The translations under genes and the position numbers were made by a program. A stretch of 64,000 nt of DNA from Luteimonas marina (GTDB taxonomy: Bacteria > Pseudomonadota > Gammaproteobacteria > Xanthomonadales > Xanthomonadaceae): the NCBI RefSeq assembly GCF_007859325.1, contig NZ_VOHK01000002.1, positions 124,001 through 188,000 on the forward strand, read 5' to 3'. Every line of letters begins with the position of its first letter. Within the stretch, counting starts at the first letter, position 1. Shown here in pieces: positions 1 to 9,203 of the stretch. The notes under the pieces were generated by a model. That model saw only the letters and a program-made list of their open reading frames with translations. It had not been told where the DNA came from and did no database searches.

Positions 1-312
1 GCGGCGGTCGGCGATACCGTTGCGCTGGAGATCGCGCCGGTGGACGTGGAACCCGAACCCAGGGTGCCGCCCGACATCCGCAAGGCGCTCGCCGAGCACC
101 CGGCGGCGAAGGCGCAGTGGGCCAGCCTCACGCCGGTGGCGCGACGCGACTGGATCCACTGGATCACCTCGGGCAAGAAGGCCGAGACGCGGGTGAAGCG
201 CATCGCCACCGCCTGCGACATGCTCGCGTCGGGCAAGCGCCGCGCCTGCTGCTTCGACCGGTCGGGGATGTACAGCAAGGGCAACATGGGCGCGCCCGTG
301 GCCGCGGAATAG
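1..312 (+). CDS. YdeI/OmpD-associated family protein, C-terminal part (5' truncated by window)
   Basis: The frame is open from the first base, so the gene starts upstream and only its last 103 residues are visible. They match the end of the YdeI/OmpD-associated (OmdA) family: an AVGDTVALEI segment closing a DUF1905-like barrel, then a helical region with PPDIRKAL, RRDWIHWITSGKKAETR and a Cys-rich tail (RRACCF). Family members are small cytoplasmic proteins of poorly defined role, sometimes linked to bacteriocin or peptide resistance. The convergent neighbour is a glycosyltransferase, with an inverted-repeat element in the gap. An internal GTG at 40 is unlikely to be the real start because homology-like sequence precedes it. 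Confidence 0.8.
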   Translation, partial: AAVGDTVALEIAPVDVEPEPRVPPDIRKALAEHPAAKAQWASLTPVARRDWIHWITSGKKAETRVKRIATACDMLASGKRRACCFDRSGMYSKGNMGAPVAAE

Positions 313-401
313 ATTTTCCCTCGCGAAGCCAGCGGCTTTGACGGTTGCTGTTCCCGAAGCGCCCGTCGCTTGTCGTGCAGGCGAGCAACGATCCTGCCTT
401 T

Positions 402-499
402 GCCGTCATCCCAGCGAAAGCTGGGATCCATTGTGCAGTTGCTGCTGTCATTGAATGGAGAAAATCAAAATGGATCCCAGCTTTCGCTGGGATGACGGC
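402..499. repeat. REP-like inverted repeat pair between convergent genes
   Basis: Arms at 402-432 and 469-499 are perfect 31-bp reverse complements around a 36-bp spacer. Each arm is itself a near-palindrome (GTCATCCCAGCGAAAGCTGG type). It lies between the ends of two convergent genes and could act as a bidirectional terminator or mRNA-stabilising hairpin. Confidence 0.85.
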
Positions 500-523
500 T
501 CTTGTGGGGCCGGTGATTCCGGC

Positions 524-1729
524 TCACCGACCGCTTGCGGCGTACCTTTCCACCAGTGCCACGCCGGCCGCGAGGCCGTCCTCGTGCCGCATCCGTTCGC
601 CGATGCGCGCGGCGTTCTCCCTCGCTTCGGCTGTTTCGGCGAACGCGATCGCCTCGCCCAGCTTCGCCGCGGTGATCGAGCCGCCGCGCAGCGCATGGCG
701 CATGATCCCCGCCGCGCGCAGGCGCGCACCCCAGAAGAACTGGTCGCCGGCAAAGGGCACGACGATCGCCGGGACGCCGGCGCGGCAGGTCGAGTGCGTG
801 GTGCCGGAGCCGCCGTGGTGGATCGCCATCGCGGTGCGCGGCAGCAGCCAGTCGTGCGGGACGTTGCCGACGAGGTGGAAGTTGCCGGGCAGGCGCGCGG
901 TGTCGATGCCGCTCCAGCCGGCGCTGAACAGGGCGCGGCGACCGTCGACGGCGCCGACCACGGCGTCGAGCAGGCGCGTGCTGTCGAAGCCGGCCATGCT
1001 GCCGAAGCCGACGTAGACCGGCGGTTCGCCGGCGTCGAAGAAGGCGAGCAGGCCTGCGTCCGGCGTCCACGCCTGCGCCAGCGGCGGGATCCACTGCCCG
1101 CAGACGTGGGCATTGCCGGGCCAGTCGGCCGGCTGCGGCACCAGCGCGGGGGAAATGCCGTAGAGCATCGGGTGTTCGGTCCACAGCGCCTTGCGCGGCG
1201 GCAGGCCGGCGGCGGCGCGTGCGCGATTGGTCGCCTTGCGCAGCAGCTGCCAGGTCAGCTGGTTGAACAGCCGGTGGCTGCCATGGTTGAACGCGCGCGG
1301 CGGCGTCAGCGGCAGGAACGGTGCGGCGAATTCGCGCGTGGGCGTGATCGGGATCAGCATCGCGCCGATGACCGGCACGCCCAGCGCTTCGCCCGCGGAC
1401 AGGCCGACGAAGGCGGCGAGGCCCGAGACGATGACCGCGTCGCAGCCGCGCCCGCGGTCGAGCGCCTGGCGCAGCCAGTCGCCGGTGTGCCTGTTGGCGA
1501 GCCGGCCGAGGTTGCGGGTGATGTCGCGCATCGCGCCGTCGGCGGCGAGCGCGGCGCGGATGTCGCCGGCCAGCGCGGCGCAGGGCACGCCCAGCGCCCG
1601 CGCGACGCCGAGCGTGGAGACGTCGGCGAGCAGTTCGACCTCGTGCCCGGCCTGCATCAGCGCGTGGCCGAGCGCGGCGAGCGGGCGGGTGTCGCCTTCG
1701 GTGCCGTAGGTGAGCAGCAGCAGTCGCAT
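524..1729 (-). CDS. MGT-family glycosyltransferase (GT1, UDP-glycosyltransferase type)
   Basis: 401-residue GT-B glycosyltransferase of the kind that transfers an activated sugar to lipids or small molecules in the cytoplasm. The N-terminal Rossmann half opens with MRLLLLTYGTEGDTRPLAAL. The nucleotide-sugar site is seen from about residue 304 (HHGGSGTTHSTCRAG, then VPFAGDQFFWG), matching the PSPG-like motif of glycopeptide, sterol and macrolide glycosyltransferases. An in-frame extension to 1810 exists, but the family N-terminus fits the ATG at 1729. No Shine-Dalgarno is visible and a -10-like TACCCT sits six bases before this ATG, so the mRNA may be leaderless. The acceptor cannot be told from sequence. 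Confidence 0.85.
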   Translation of the reverse strand: MRLLLLTYGTEGDTRPLAALGHALMQAGHEVELLADVSTLGVARALGVPCAALAGDIRAALAADGAMRDITRNLGRLANRHTGDWLRQALDRGRGCDAVIVSGLAAFVGLSAGEALGVPVIGAMLIPITPTREFAAPFLPLTPPRAFNHGSHRLFNQLTWQLLRKATNRARAAAGLPPRKALWTEHPMLYGISPALVPQPADWPGNAHVCGQWIPPLAQAWTPDAGLLAFFDAGEPPVYVGFGSMAGFDSTRLLDAVVGAVDGRRALFSAGWSGIDTARLPGNFHLVGNVPHDWLLPRTAMAIHHGGSGTTHSTCRAGVPAIVVPFAGDQFFWGARLRAAGIMRHALRGGSITAAKLGEAIAFAETAEARENAARIGERMRHEDGLAAGVALVERYAASGR

Positions 1730-1857
1730 GGCGTCAGGGTAGCGTCGTTGCGTTTCAGGGCCGGGGAGATTCATGTGTCCGCCGCGACGGCATGCGGGAC
1801 GGGTACCCATTTGCGGTCAGGAATGGACAACGACGCCCCAAGGGGTGGGGACTTGCA

Positions 1858-1934
1858 TGTCATCCCGAGCGCAGCGAGGGATCCCTGTCTGCAAGTCTTC
1901 GGAGAGAAGATCCCTCGCTGCGCTCGGGATGACA
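1858..1934. repeat. REP-like inverted repeat pair
   Basis: Arms 1858-1883 and 1909-1934 are perfect 26-bp reverse complements (subtype GTCATCCCGAGCGCAGCGAG). It occupies the 287-bp gap between the glycosyltransferase start and the dbpA end; nothing else is recognisable there. Confidence 0.85.
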
Positions 1935-2016
1935 GTTCAAGACACGGCGCATGGTCGAACCCGCGCCGGAAAGCGCCGCGCCCGCAGACGCTGAGTCTGT
2001 CCAGGTCGCGCGTCGC

Positions 2017-3399
<1,383 letters not shown>

Positions 3400-3500
3400 G
3401 CGTGCATGGTCGCAGGTTGTGGCGATCGCCGGACGGGGCCCGGAAACGCCCGCGCCGGAAATGCTCTAGGGTGACCGCTCCCCGGCATCAGGAGCCCCCC

Positions 3501-4478
3501 ATGCGCAGCGCCGTCCACCGCGAGTTCGGCGAACCGGCCGAGGTCCTTGCCTGCATCGACAGCGCGATTCCGGAGCCCGCCGCCGGCGAAGTCCGCATCC
3601 GCATGCAGCTGGCGCCGATCCACAACCACGACCTGTGGACGATCCGCGGCCAGTACGGATACAAGCCGCGCCTGCCGGCGATCGGCGGCAGCGAAGGACT
3701 CGGCGTGGTCGATGCGATCGGCGAGGGCGTCGAGGGACTGCACCTGGGCCAGCGCGTGACCGCGGCCTCGGGCCGCGGCACCTGGGCCGAGTACTTCGTC
3801 GCGTCGGCGAAGATGGTGATCCCGATGCCCGACGCGATTGCCGACGAACTCGCCGCGCAGCTGGTCGCGATGCCGCTCAGCGCGCTGATGCTGCTGGAGT
3901 TCCTGCAGGTGGAGCCGGGACAGTGGATCGTGCAGAACGCGGCCAACGGCGCGGTCGGCAAGACGCTGGCGATGCTCGCCGCCGCGCGCGGCGTGCACGT
4001 GCTGAGCCTGGTGCGGCGCGACGCCGGCGTCGACGAGATGGCCGCGGCGGGCGTCGGCAACGTGGTGTCCACGCAGGCGCCGGAGTGGCGGAAGCAGGCG
4101 AAGGCGATCCTCGGCGAAAACCGCGCGCATGCGGCGGTCGATTCCGTCGGCGGCCAGGCCAGCGCCGACCTGCTGTCGCTGCTGGGCGAGGATGGCGTGC
4201 TGGTGTCGTTCGGCTCGATGAGCGGCGAACCGATGGTCGTGCCCTCGGGCGACATGATCTTCCGGCACATCACGGTGAAGGGCTTCTGGGGCAGCCGGGT
4301 CAGCCGCGAGATGGCGGTGACCGACAAGCGCCGGCTGGTCGGCGAACTGGTCCAGCGCGCCATCGGCGGCGAACTCAGGCTGCCGGTGGACGGGATCCAC
4401 GACCTGGAAGAGGCGGCGCAGGCCGTCGCCGCGAGCCTGCAGCCGGGACGCAGGGGCAAGGTGCTGCTGCGCGCCTGA
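3501..4478 (+). CDS. MDR-family zinc-independent alcohol dehydrogenase / enoyl reductase-like
   Basis: 325-residue medium-chain dehydrogenase/reductase. An N-terminal GroES-like domain (HNHDLWTIRGQYG, PAIGGSEGLGVV) is followed by a Rossmann domain with IVQNAANGAVGKTLAMLAAA (~130-150), closest in style to the MECR/ETR quinone or 2-enoyl thioester reductase subgroup that uses NADPH. The structural-zinc Cys cluster is absent. The ATG at 3501 has an upstream AGGAG and a -10-like TAGGGT at 3467-3472, so the longer in-frame extension is rejected. Substrate unknown; probably a cytoplasmic NADPH-dependent reductase. Confidence 0.85.
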   Translation: MRSAVHREFGEPAEVLACIDSAIPEPAAGEVRIRMQLAPIHNHDLWTIRGQYGYKPRLPAIGGSEGLGVVDAIGEGVEGLHLGQRVTAASGRGTWAEYFVASAKMVIPMPDAIADELAAQLVAMPLSALMLLEFLQVEPGQWIVQNAANGAVGKTLAMLAAARGVHVLSLVRRDAGVDEMAAAGVGNVVSTQAPEWRKQAKAILGENRAHAAVDSVGGQASADLLSLLGEDGVLVSFGSMSGEPMVVPSGDMIFRHITVKGFWGSRVSREMAVTDKRRLVGELVQRAIGGELRLPVDGIHDLEEAAQAVAASLQPGRRGKVLLRA

Positions 4479-4502
4479 AGGGAACTTCTGAACATCTCGA
4501 AT

Positions 4503-4600
4503 CTGTCATTTCGAACGCAGTGAGAAATCTTGCTTTTCAGGCGCCTGGATTGACCGGCTTCGCCGTTGCAAAGCGCCTCTTGCTGCGCCCGAAATGACGG
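4503..4600. repeat. Degenerate REP-like inverted repeat pair
   Basis: Arms ~4503-4533 (CTGTCATTTCGAACGCAGTG start) and ~4575-4600 are imperfect reverse complements resembling the other intergenic repeats. It lies in the gap between two convergent genes and looks like an older, decayed copy. Confidence 0.55.
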
Positions 4601-4663
4601 TTTCCGTCTGGACGTTCCCTGACGGCGCTCCTGCAGGGGCGAGCGGGAACCACGCAAGTCCTT

Positions 4664-5443
4664 TCAGGTGCCGTCATCGCGCCTGCGCAGCGCGATCATC
4701 CGCGTCCGGTACGGAAACGCCACTTCGGGCGCGCCGGCGAGTTCCGGCGTCGCTGCGACCAGCGCGCGCACCTGGCGCTCGACCTCGTCGCGCTGCGCCG
4801 CCGGCAGGGCGGCGATGAAGCTGACCGACAGCGTGCGCTGCACGATCACCTGTTCGGGTGCACCGACGTGCGCGCTGCGCACCGTGCGGTCATCGACCAG
4901 CGTGAAGCCGTCGCCTGGCAGCACGCCGCGCCATTCTCCGCTGTGGTAGCGCGGCGTGCCGGCTTCGTGCGCGTTGGTGATCGCGGACAGCGCCGCGACC
5001 CAGGGCACGGTCTCGTCGCGCACGTTCCAGACCAGGCCGAGCACGCCGCCGGGCAGCAGCACGCGGCGGATCCCGGACAGGGCGCGTGCCGTGGCGAACC
5101 AGTGGAAGGACTGCGCGCAGACCACCGCATCCATCGACGCGTCCGCGAGCGGGATCGCCTCGGCGGTGCCGCCGTGGAGCTCGACGTCCGGATGCCGGCA
5201 CGCGAACTCGACGCGCATCGCCGCGACCGGCTCCACCGCGACCACGCGCGCGCCGGTCGCGAGCAGCCGCGGCACGAACTTGCCGGTGCCGGCGCCCAGG
5301 TCGAGCACCGACCGGCCCGGCGCGAGGCCGACCACGTCGTGCAGCCAGTGCGCGGTCTCCTCCGGATAGCCGGGGCGGCCGCTGGCGTAGCGGCCTGCCG
5401 CCTGCGCATAGCCGCCGGCGGCGCTGTCGTGGATCGCGGCCAT
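4664..5443 (-). CDS. Class I SAM-dependent methyltransferase
   Basis: 259-residue cytoplasmic methyltransferase (Methyltransf_11 type). Motif I, the SAM-binding loop VLDLGAGTGKF, is at ~46-56; an acidic motif II (ARVVAVEP) and a motif IV-like AVVCAQSFHWF follow. The N-terminal AAGGYAQAAGRYASGRPGYP resembles the lead-in of UbiE/BioC-like methyltransferases, but the acceptor is unknown. The ATG at 5443 is preceded six bases upstream by CACAAT (5455-5450) and no Shine-Dalgarno, suggesting its own leaderless transcript although it follows the LysR gene on the same strand by 56 bp. Confidence 0.85.
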   Translation of the reverse strand: MAAIHDSAAGGYAQAAGRYASGRPGYPEETAHWLHDVVGLAPGRSVLDLGAGTGKFVPRLLATGARVVAVEPVAAMRVEFACRHPDVELHGGTAEAIPLADASMDAVVCAQSFHWFATARALSGIRRVLLPGGVLGLVWNVRDETVPWVAALSAITNAHEAGTPRYHSGEWRGVLPGDGFTLVDDRTVRSAHVGAPEQVIVQRTLSVSFIAALPAAQRDEVERQVRALVAATPELAGAPEVAFPYRTRMIALRRRDDGT

Positions 5444-5499
5444 GCGCGCATTGTGCCGGCGGAGGCGCATCGCCGGCCAGGCCGCGCCCGTGGCCGTCC

Positions 5500-6525
5500 T
5501 CAGCCCGCCGTCACCGTCTCCAGGATGCGCTTGCCGGCGGCGATGTCGTCGGCCTGTTCGGCATCGGCGCCGGCTTCGTGCGTGCACTTGCCTGCCATCA
5601 GCGGGCAGTGCGCGGACATGTAGTCGATCTCGAGGTTGAGGCGTTCGAGCAGGAAGTCGACGAAGGCGCGCACCTTCGGCGACTGCCCGTGGCCGCGCGG
5701 GAACACGGCGTTGAACTCGTAGTCGCCGCCGGTCCAGCCCGCGAGCACGCGCTTGACCAGGCCGTGCTCGACCGCCGGCTTGACCATCACGTCGGCGCCG
5801 ATGATCAGGCCTTCTCCGCACAGCAGCGCGCCCTTGAGCGCGGCCGGGTCGTTGGCGACGAGGATCGGGTTGACCTGGAACTGCTGCCGGCCGTTGCCGT
5901 CGTCGAGCGTCCAGGCGTAGCCGCCGTTGCCCAGGCGGTGCTTGGGCATCGCCAGCGTGCGGTGGTACTGCAGCTCGTCGGGATGCAGCGGTTCGCCGTA
6001 GCGCGCGATGTAGGCGCTGCCGGCGAACACCTGCGTGCGCAGGCTGCCGAGCCTGCGTGCGACCAGGCTCGAATCGGGCAGCGGCCCGAGGCGCAGCGCG
6101 ACGTCGATCTCGCCGGCGATCAGGTCGACCGGCTCGTTCGACAGCATCATCTCCACGCGCACCTCGGGATGGCGCATGTGGAACTCGCCCAGCAGCGGCG
6201 CGATCTTGTCGATGCCGATCGAGTAGGGCGCGGTGAAGCGCAGCCAGCCGCGCGGGCCGGCCTGCAGCTGGCTGACCGCGCTCTCGGCCTCGCTGAGGTC
6301 GCGGGCGATGCGCTGGGAGTGTTCGTAGTAGACGTTGCCGGCTTCGGTGAGGCCGAGCCTGCGGGTCGTGCGGTGCAGCAGCTGCGCGCCGAGCCGCGAC
6401 TCGAGTTCCTGCACCTTGCGGCTGACCGTGGTCTTGGGCAGGCGCAGCGATTTCGCCGCGCCGACGAAACTGCCGTGCTCGACCACCTTGACGAAGATCA
6501 GGGTGTCGTTGAGATCGTGCGACAT
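5500..6525 (-). CDS. LysR-family transcriptional regulator
   Basis: 341 residues. The N-terminal winged HTH (residues ~5-64) includes EHGSFVGAAKSLRLPKTTVS and QELESRLGAQLLHRTTRRL, the signature of the CrgA/AaeR-like LysR group. An effector-binding periplasmic-binding-protein-like domain follows (~95-300). The C-terminus is about 30 residues longer than usual (KCTHEAGADAEQADDIAAGK...). It is transcribed divergently from an 81-aa membrane protein, SDR-like protein and RND efflux genes, an arrangement resembling MexT with MexEF-OprN, so it is the likely local regulator. Ligand unknown. Confidence 0.9.
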   Translation of the reverse strand: MSHDLNDTLIFVKVVEHGSFVGAAKSLRLPKTTVSRKVQELESRLGAQLLHRTTRRLGLTEAGNVYYEHSQRIARDLSEAESAVSQLQAGPRGWLRFTAPYSIGIDKIAPLLGEFHMRHPEVRVEMMLSNEPVDLIAGEIDVALRLGPLPDSSLVARRLGSLRTQVFAGSAYIARYGEPLHPDELQYHRTLAMPKHRLGNGGYAWTLDDGNGRQQFQVNPILVANDPAALKGALLCGEGLIIGADVMVKPAVEHGLVKRVLAGWTGGDYEFNAVFPRGHGQSPKVRAFVDFLLERLNLEIDYMSAHCPLMAGKCTHEAGADAEQADDIAAGKRILETVTAG

Positions 6526-6588
6526 GTGGGGCTCCGGGGATGGGAAGGTCGATTGGCCCGCCTGCTGGACAATTATTCCCTGAATTGG

Positions 6589-6609
6589 GGACTAATCAAG
6601 TCCTGATTA
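6589..6609. promoter_or_regulatory. Overlapping dyads in the LysR/efflux divergent gap (candidate operator)
   Basis: TAATCA-N5-TGATTA at 6593-6609 is a perfect inverted repeat, overlapped by GGACT-N5-AGTCC at 6589-6603. Both lie in the 125-bp region between the divergent LysR gene (start 6525) and the 6651 gene. LysR proteins usually bind such interrupted dyads upstream of divergent targets. The spacing is not the classical T-N11-A. Confidence 0.5.
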
Positions 6610-6650
6610 CGCGCCTAAGGTAGGCGCCATTCCCCCGATGGACTGCCGCC

Positions 6651-6896
6651 ATGCGCGCCGTTCCCCGCCGCCACCTGTCGTACGCCAGCCTCGTCCTGCT
6701 GCTCGCCGCGGACCTGCTGGCGCTGGCTGCATTGCTTTTGAATCAATGGTTTGAACTCGAACAAGGCTGGAGCTGGCTGCTCGGTGCGGCCCTGACCCTG
6801 GTCGCGCTGCCGGGCCTGCTGTGGGCGGCCGACCGGGTGTTCGCGATGGCCCGCCCGGTGGGAAATATCCCGATGACGGGAGGAACATTCCCGTGA
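6651..6896 (+). CDS. Small membrane protein with two transmembrane helices
   Basis: 81 residues with an Arg-rich start (MRAVPRRH) and two predicted membrane helices (about 12-32 and 41-62), placing the short tails on the cytoplasmic side. No family recognised. Support for a real gene: position just downstream of the LysR divergent gap, membrane-helix composition, and a GTGA overlap with the next ORF whose Shine-Dalgarno (GGGAGGA, 6878-6884) lies inside this gene. The last ~15 residues overlap a run of GGGA/TCCC dyads, so part of the C-terminus may be regulatory DNA. Possibly an accessory factor of the efflux operon; this is inference. Confidence 0.5.
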   Translation: MRAVPRRHLSYASLVLLLAADLLALAALLLNQWFELEQGWSWLLGAALTLVALPGLLWAADRVFAMARPVGNIPMTGGTFP

Positions 6897-7783
6897 GCGG
6901 GATAATCGATTCCGGGACAATGCCCCGTGCCCTCGTGGTGCTGGGGGCGGGCGGCGCGGTCGGTCGCGGCGTGGTCGAAGCGGCCGTCGAAGCGGGCCGG
7001 CCGGTGGTGGCGGTCGGGCTGGACGAGACGGCCCGGCAGGCGCTGCTGGCGCGGCACCCGCGGGCGGACGTGGTCGCACTGGTCGCGCCGATCGCCAGCG
7101 ATGCCGATGCCGCCGCGCTCGCCGCGCGCCTGCGCGGACTGGGCGTCGCCTTCGACGGCGTCGTCGCCAGCCTCGCCGGCGAACACCCCTGCGGGCGCCT
7201 GATCGACGAACCGGCCGACGTGCTCCAGCGCACGCTCGACCAGGACCTGCTGCCGCACCTGTTCGCGGCGCGCCACCTGCTGCCGCTGCTGCCGGCGGAC
7301 GCGTCCGGCTACGTGCTGGTCGGCGGTCCGGGCGGGCGCTATCCCTGGGCCGGCTACGGCCACTGTTCGATCGCCGCCGCGGCGCTGCGGATGATGGCGC
7401 GCGTGCTGCACGACGAAGCCGGACGCCACGGCCTGCGCGTGCAGCTGCTGTCGCTGGACGCGCCGGTCGGCACCGAGGCCAATGCGGCGCATGCCGGCGC
7501 GTCGTGGCCGAAGGCGCTGGCGATCGGCCACCGCGCGCTCGCGCTGCTCGATGGCGCGCGCGCGCCGGTCGCGGCGCCGATCGTCGAGTTCCCGGCGCCG
7601 GCGATGACCTCGCGCGTCATTGCCGCGGCGCGCGCGACCCCGCCATCGTCCTCCCGCGACCGCCGTCTCCCGGTCACCCCCGCCGTGGCACTGCCCGCGC
7701 GCGACCTGCGCGCCGCGCGCGCGCTGCTCGATTCGATCGCCTCCCCCACGTCTCCAGGAAGTCTCCACGATGAACACTGCTGA
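6893..7783 (+). CDS. SDR-like Rossmann-fold protein lacking the catalytic lysine
   Basis: 296 residues from the GTG at 6893, which has a good Shine-Dalgarno and overlaps the upstream stop as GTGA. An internal ATG at 6920 (MPRALVVLGAGG) is the alternative. The dinucleotide-binding loop GAGGAVG is present near the N-terminus. At the active site the usual YxxxK reads YGHCS, so the lysine is Ser, and no catalytic Ser or NNAG motif is evident. A reduced or regulatory role, rather than classical SDR chemistry, is likely. It overlaps the adaptor gene by 14 bp, tying it to the efflux operon. Confidence 0.7.
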   Translation: MSGIIDSGTMPRALVVLGAGGAVGRGVVEAAVEAGRPVVAVGLDETARQALLARHPRADVVALVAPIASDADAAALAARLRGLGVAFDGVVASLAGEHPCGRLIDEPADVLQRTLDQDLLPHLFAARHLLPLLPADASGYVLVGGPGGRYPWAGYGHCSIAAAALRMMARVLHDEAGRHGLRVQLLSLDAPVGTEANAAHAGASWPKALAIGHRALALLDGARAPVAAPIVEFPAPAMTSRVIAAARATPPSSSRDRRLPVTPAVALPARDLRAARALLDSIASPTSPGSLHDEHC

Positions 7784-8969
7784 TCACGCCATCTTCTCCG
7801 GCCGCGGCCTGCGTGCCGCGCGCCTGGTTCCCGTCCTGCTCGCCGCCGCGCTCGCGGTCGCCTGCAGCAGCAATGCCTCGCCCGGCGATGGCGCGCCGCC
7901 CGCGCCGGAAGTGAGCGTGGCCCAGGTGCTGTCGAAGCCCGTGCGCCAGTGGGACGACTTCACCGGCCGCGTCGCCGCGATCGAAACCGTCGACCTGCGC
8001 CCGCGCGTCAGCGGCTACGTGCAGCGCGTCGCCTACGAGGAAGGGCAGGACGTGCGCAAGGGCGACCTGTTGTTCGTGATCGATCCGCGTCCCTACCAGG
8101 CCGCGCTGGATCGCGCGCAGGCCGACCTCGAGCGTGCGCGCAGCGAGGCCAAGCTCGCCAATGCGCAGAATGTGCGCGCGAAGACGCTGGTCGAGGCCCG
8201 GGCGATCTCGAACGAGGAGTTCGAGACCCGCAATGCCGCCACCGCGCAGGGCAACGCCGCGGTGCGCGCCGCCGAGGCCGCGGTCGCCGCGGCGCGGCTC
8301 GACCTGCAGTTCACGCAGGTGCGCTCGCCGATCGACGGCCGCGCCGGGCGCGCGCTGGTGACGACCGGCAACCTCGCCCAGGCCGACGCCACCCTGCTGA
8401 CCACGGTGGTCTCGCAGGATCCGGTGCACGTGCACTTCGAGACCGACGAGCAGACCTGGCTGCGCTACAGCCAGCTCGCGCGCGACGGCGAACGCGCCGC
8501 CAGCGACAACGCGGTGCGCGTCGGCCTCGCCGGCGAGGACGGCTATCCGCACGCGGGCGTGGTCGACTTCACCGACAACCGCGTCGATCCGGCCACCGGC
8601 ACCATCCGCGTGCGCGCCGTGCTGCGCAACCCGGAACGGCGGTTCACGCCGGGGCTGTTCGCGCGCGTGCAGCTCGAAGGCAGCGGCGAGTTCGACGCGC
8701 TGCTGGTCGACGACAAGGCGGTGCTCACCGACCAGGACCGCAAGTACGTCTACGTGCTGGGCGAGGACGACACCGCGCAGCGCAGGGACGTGGTGCTCGG
8801 CCGCGTGATCGACGGCCTGCGCGTGGTGCGGTCGGGCCTCGAGCCCGACGACACCATCCTCGTCAGCGGCCTGCAGAAGGTGTTCATGCCGGGCATGCCG
8901 GTGGCGCCGAAGCGGGTGGCGATGCAGCCGCCGCAGTCCGACGCCGATCGCGTGGCCAGTACGCAGTAG
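7770..8969 (+). CDS. RND efflux periplasmic adaptor (membrane fusion protein), lipoprotein
   Basis: 399 residues. The signal peptide ends in a lipobox with Cys32 (ALAVACSS), so it is probably a lipoprotein anchored in the inner membrane. Then come a beta-barrel/lipoyl segment (TGRVAAIETVDLRPRVSGYV, EGQDVRKGDLLFVIDPRPY), an alpha-helical hairpin (~130-200), the second lipoyl half (LQFTQVRSPIDGRAGR) and the membrane-proximal domain. This is the MexE/AcrA pattern. It links the RND pump to the outer membrane channel encoded downstream. ATG at 7770 has AGGAAG upstream. Confidence 0.93.
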   Translation: MNTADHAIFSGRGLRAARLVPVLLAAALAVACSSNASPGDGAPPAPEVSVAQVLSKPVRQWDDFTGRVAAIETVDLRPRVSGYVQRVAYEEGQDVRKGDLLFVIDPRPYQAALDRAQADLERARSEAKLANAQNVRAKTLVEARAISNEEFETRNAATAQGNAAVRAAEAAVAAARLDLQFTQVRSPIDGRAGRALVTTGNLAQADATLLTTVVSQDPVHVHFETDEQTWLRYSQLARDGERAASDNAVRVGLAGEDGYPHAGVVDFTDNRVDPATGTIRVRAVLRNPERRFTPGLFARVQLEGSGEFDALLVDDKAVLTDQDRKYVYVLGEDDTAQRRDVVLGRVIDGLRVVRSGLEPDDTILVSGLQKVFMPGMPVAPKRVAMQPPQSDADRVASTQ

Positions 8970-8987
8970 TGCCGCGCTTGCTCTGCT

Positions 8988-9045
8988 CCCTCCCCCGCGA
9001 AGCGGGGGAGGGGTCTCGTTCCTCCGTCCGCTGCGCGGACGGAGG
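8988..9045. repeat. Two strong intercistronic hairpins inside the efflux operon
   Basis: Arms 8988-8998/9002-9012 (11-bp stem, CCCTCCCCCGC) and 9021-9031/9035-9045 (11-bp stem) form consecutive perfect hairpins in the 234-bp gap between adaptor and pump genes. A third weaker dyad (CGGGCC/GGCCCG) lies at 9065-9085. They could attenuate, terminate or protect the mRNA. Confidence 0.7.
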
Positions 9046-9203
9046 GAAGAGTTTCGCTCCCCCCCGGGCCGCTCCCTCCGGCCCGTCCGGCCGACGGCCT
9101 TCCCGCGCTTTCTCCCCCACGCCGGGAAGGCCGCCGGGCCGGATTTTCTCCCCACACGTCGCGCCGCGCGCGGTGACGGCCACGGCCGCACAGGACAACC
9201 CCC

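Noticed and set aside
402..499. CRISPR-like repeat array
   Set aside because: Repeats are inverted pairs spread through many gaps, not regularly spaced direct repeats, and no cas genes are present.
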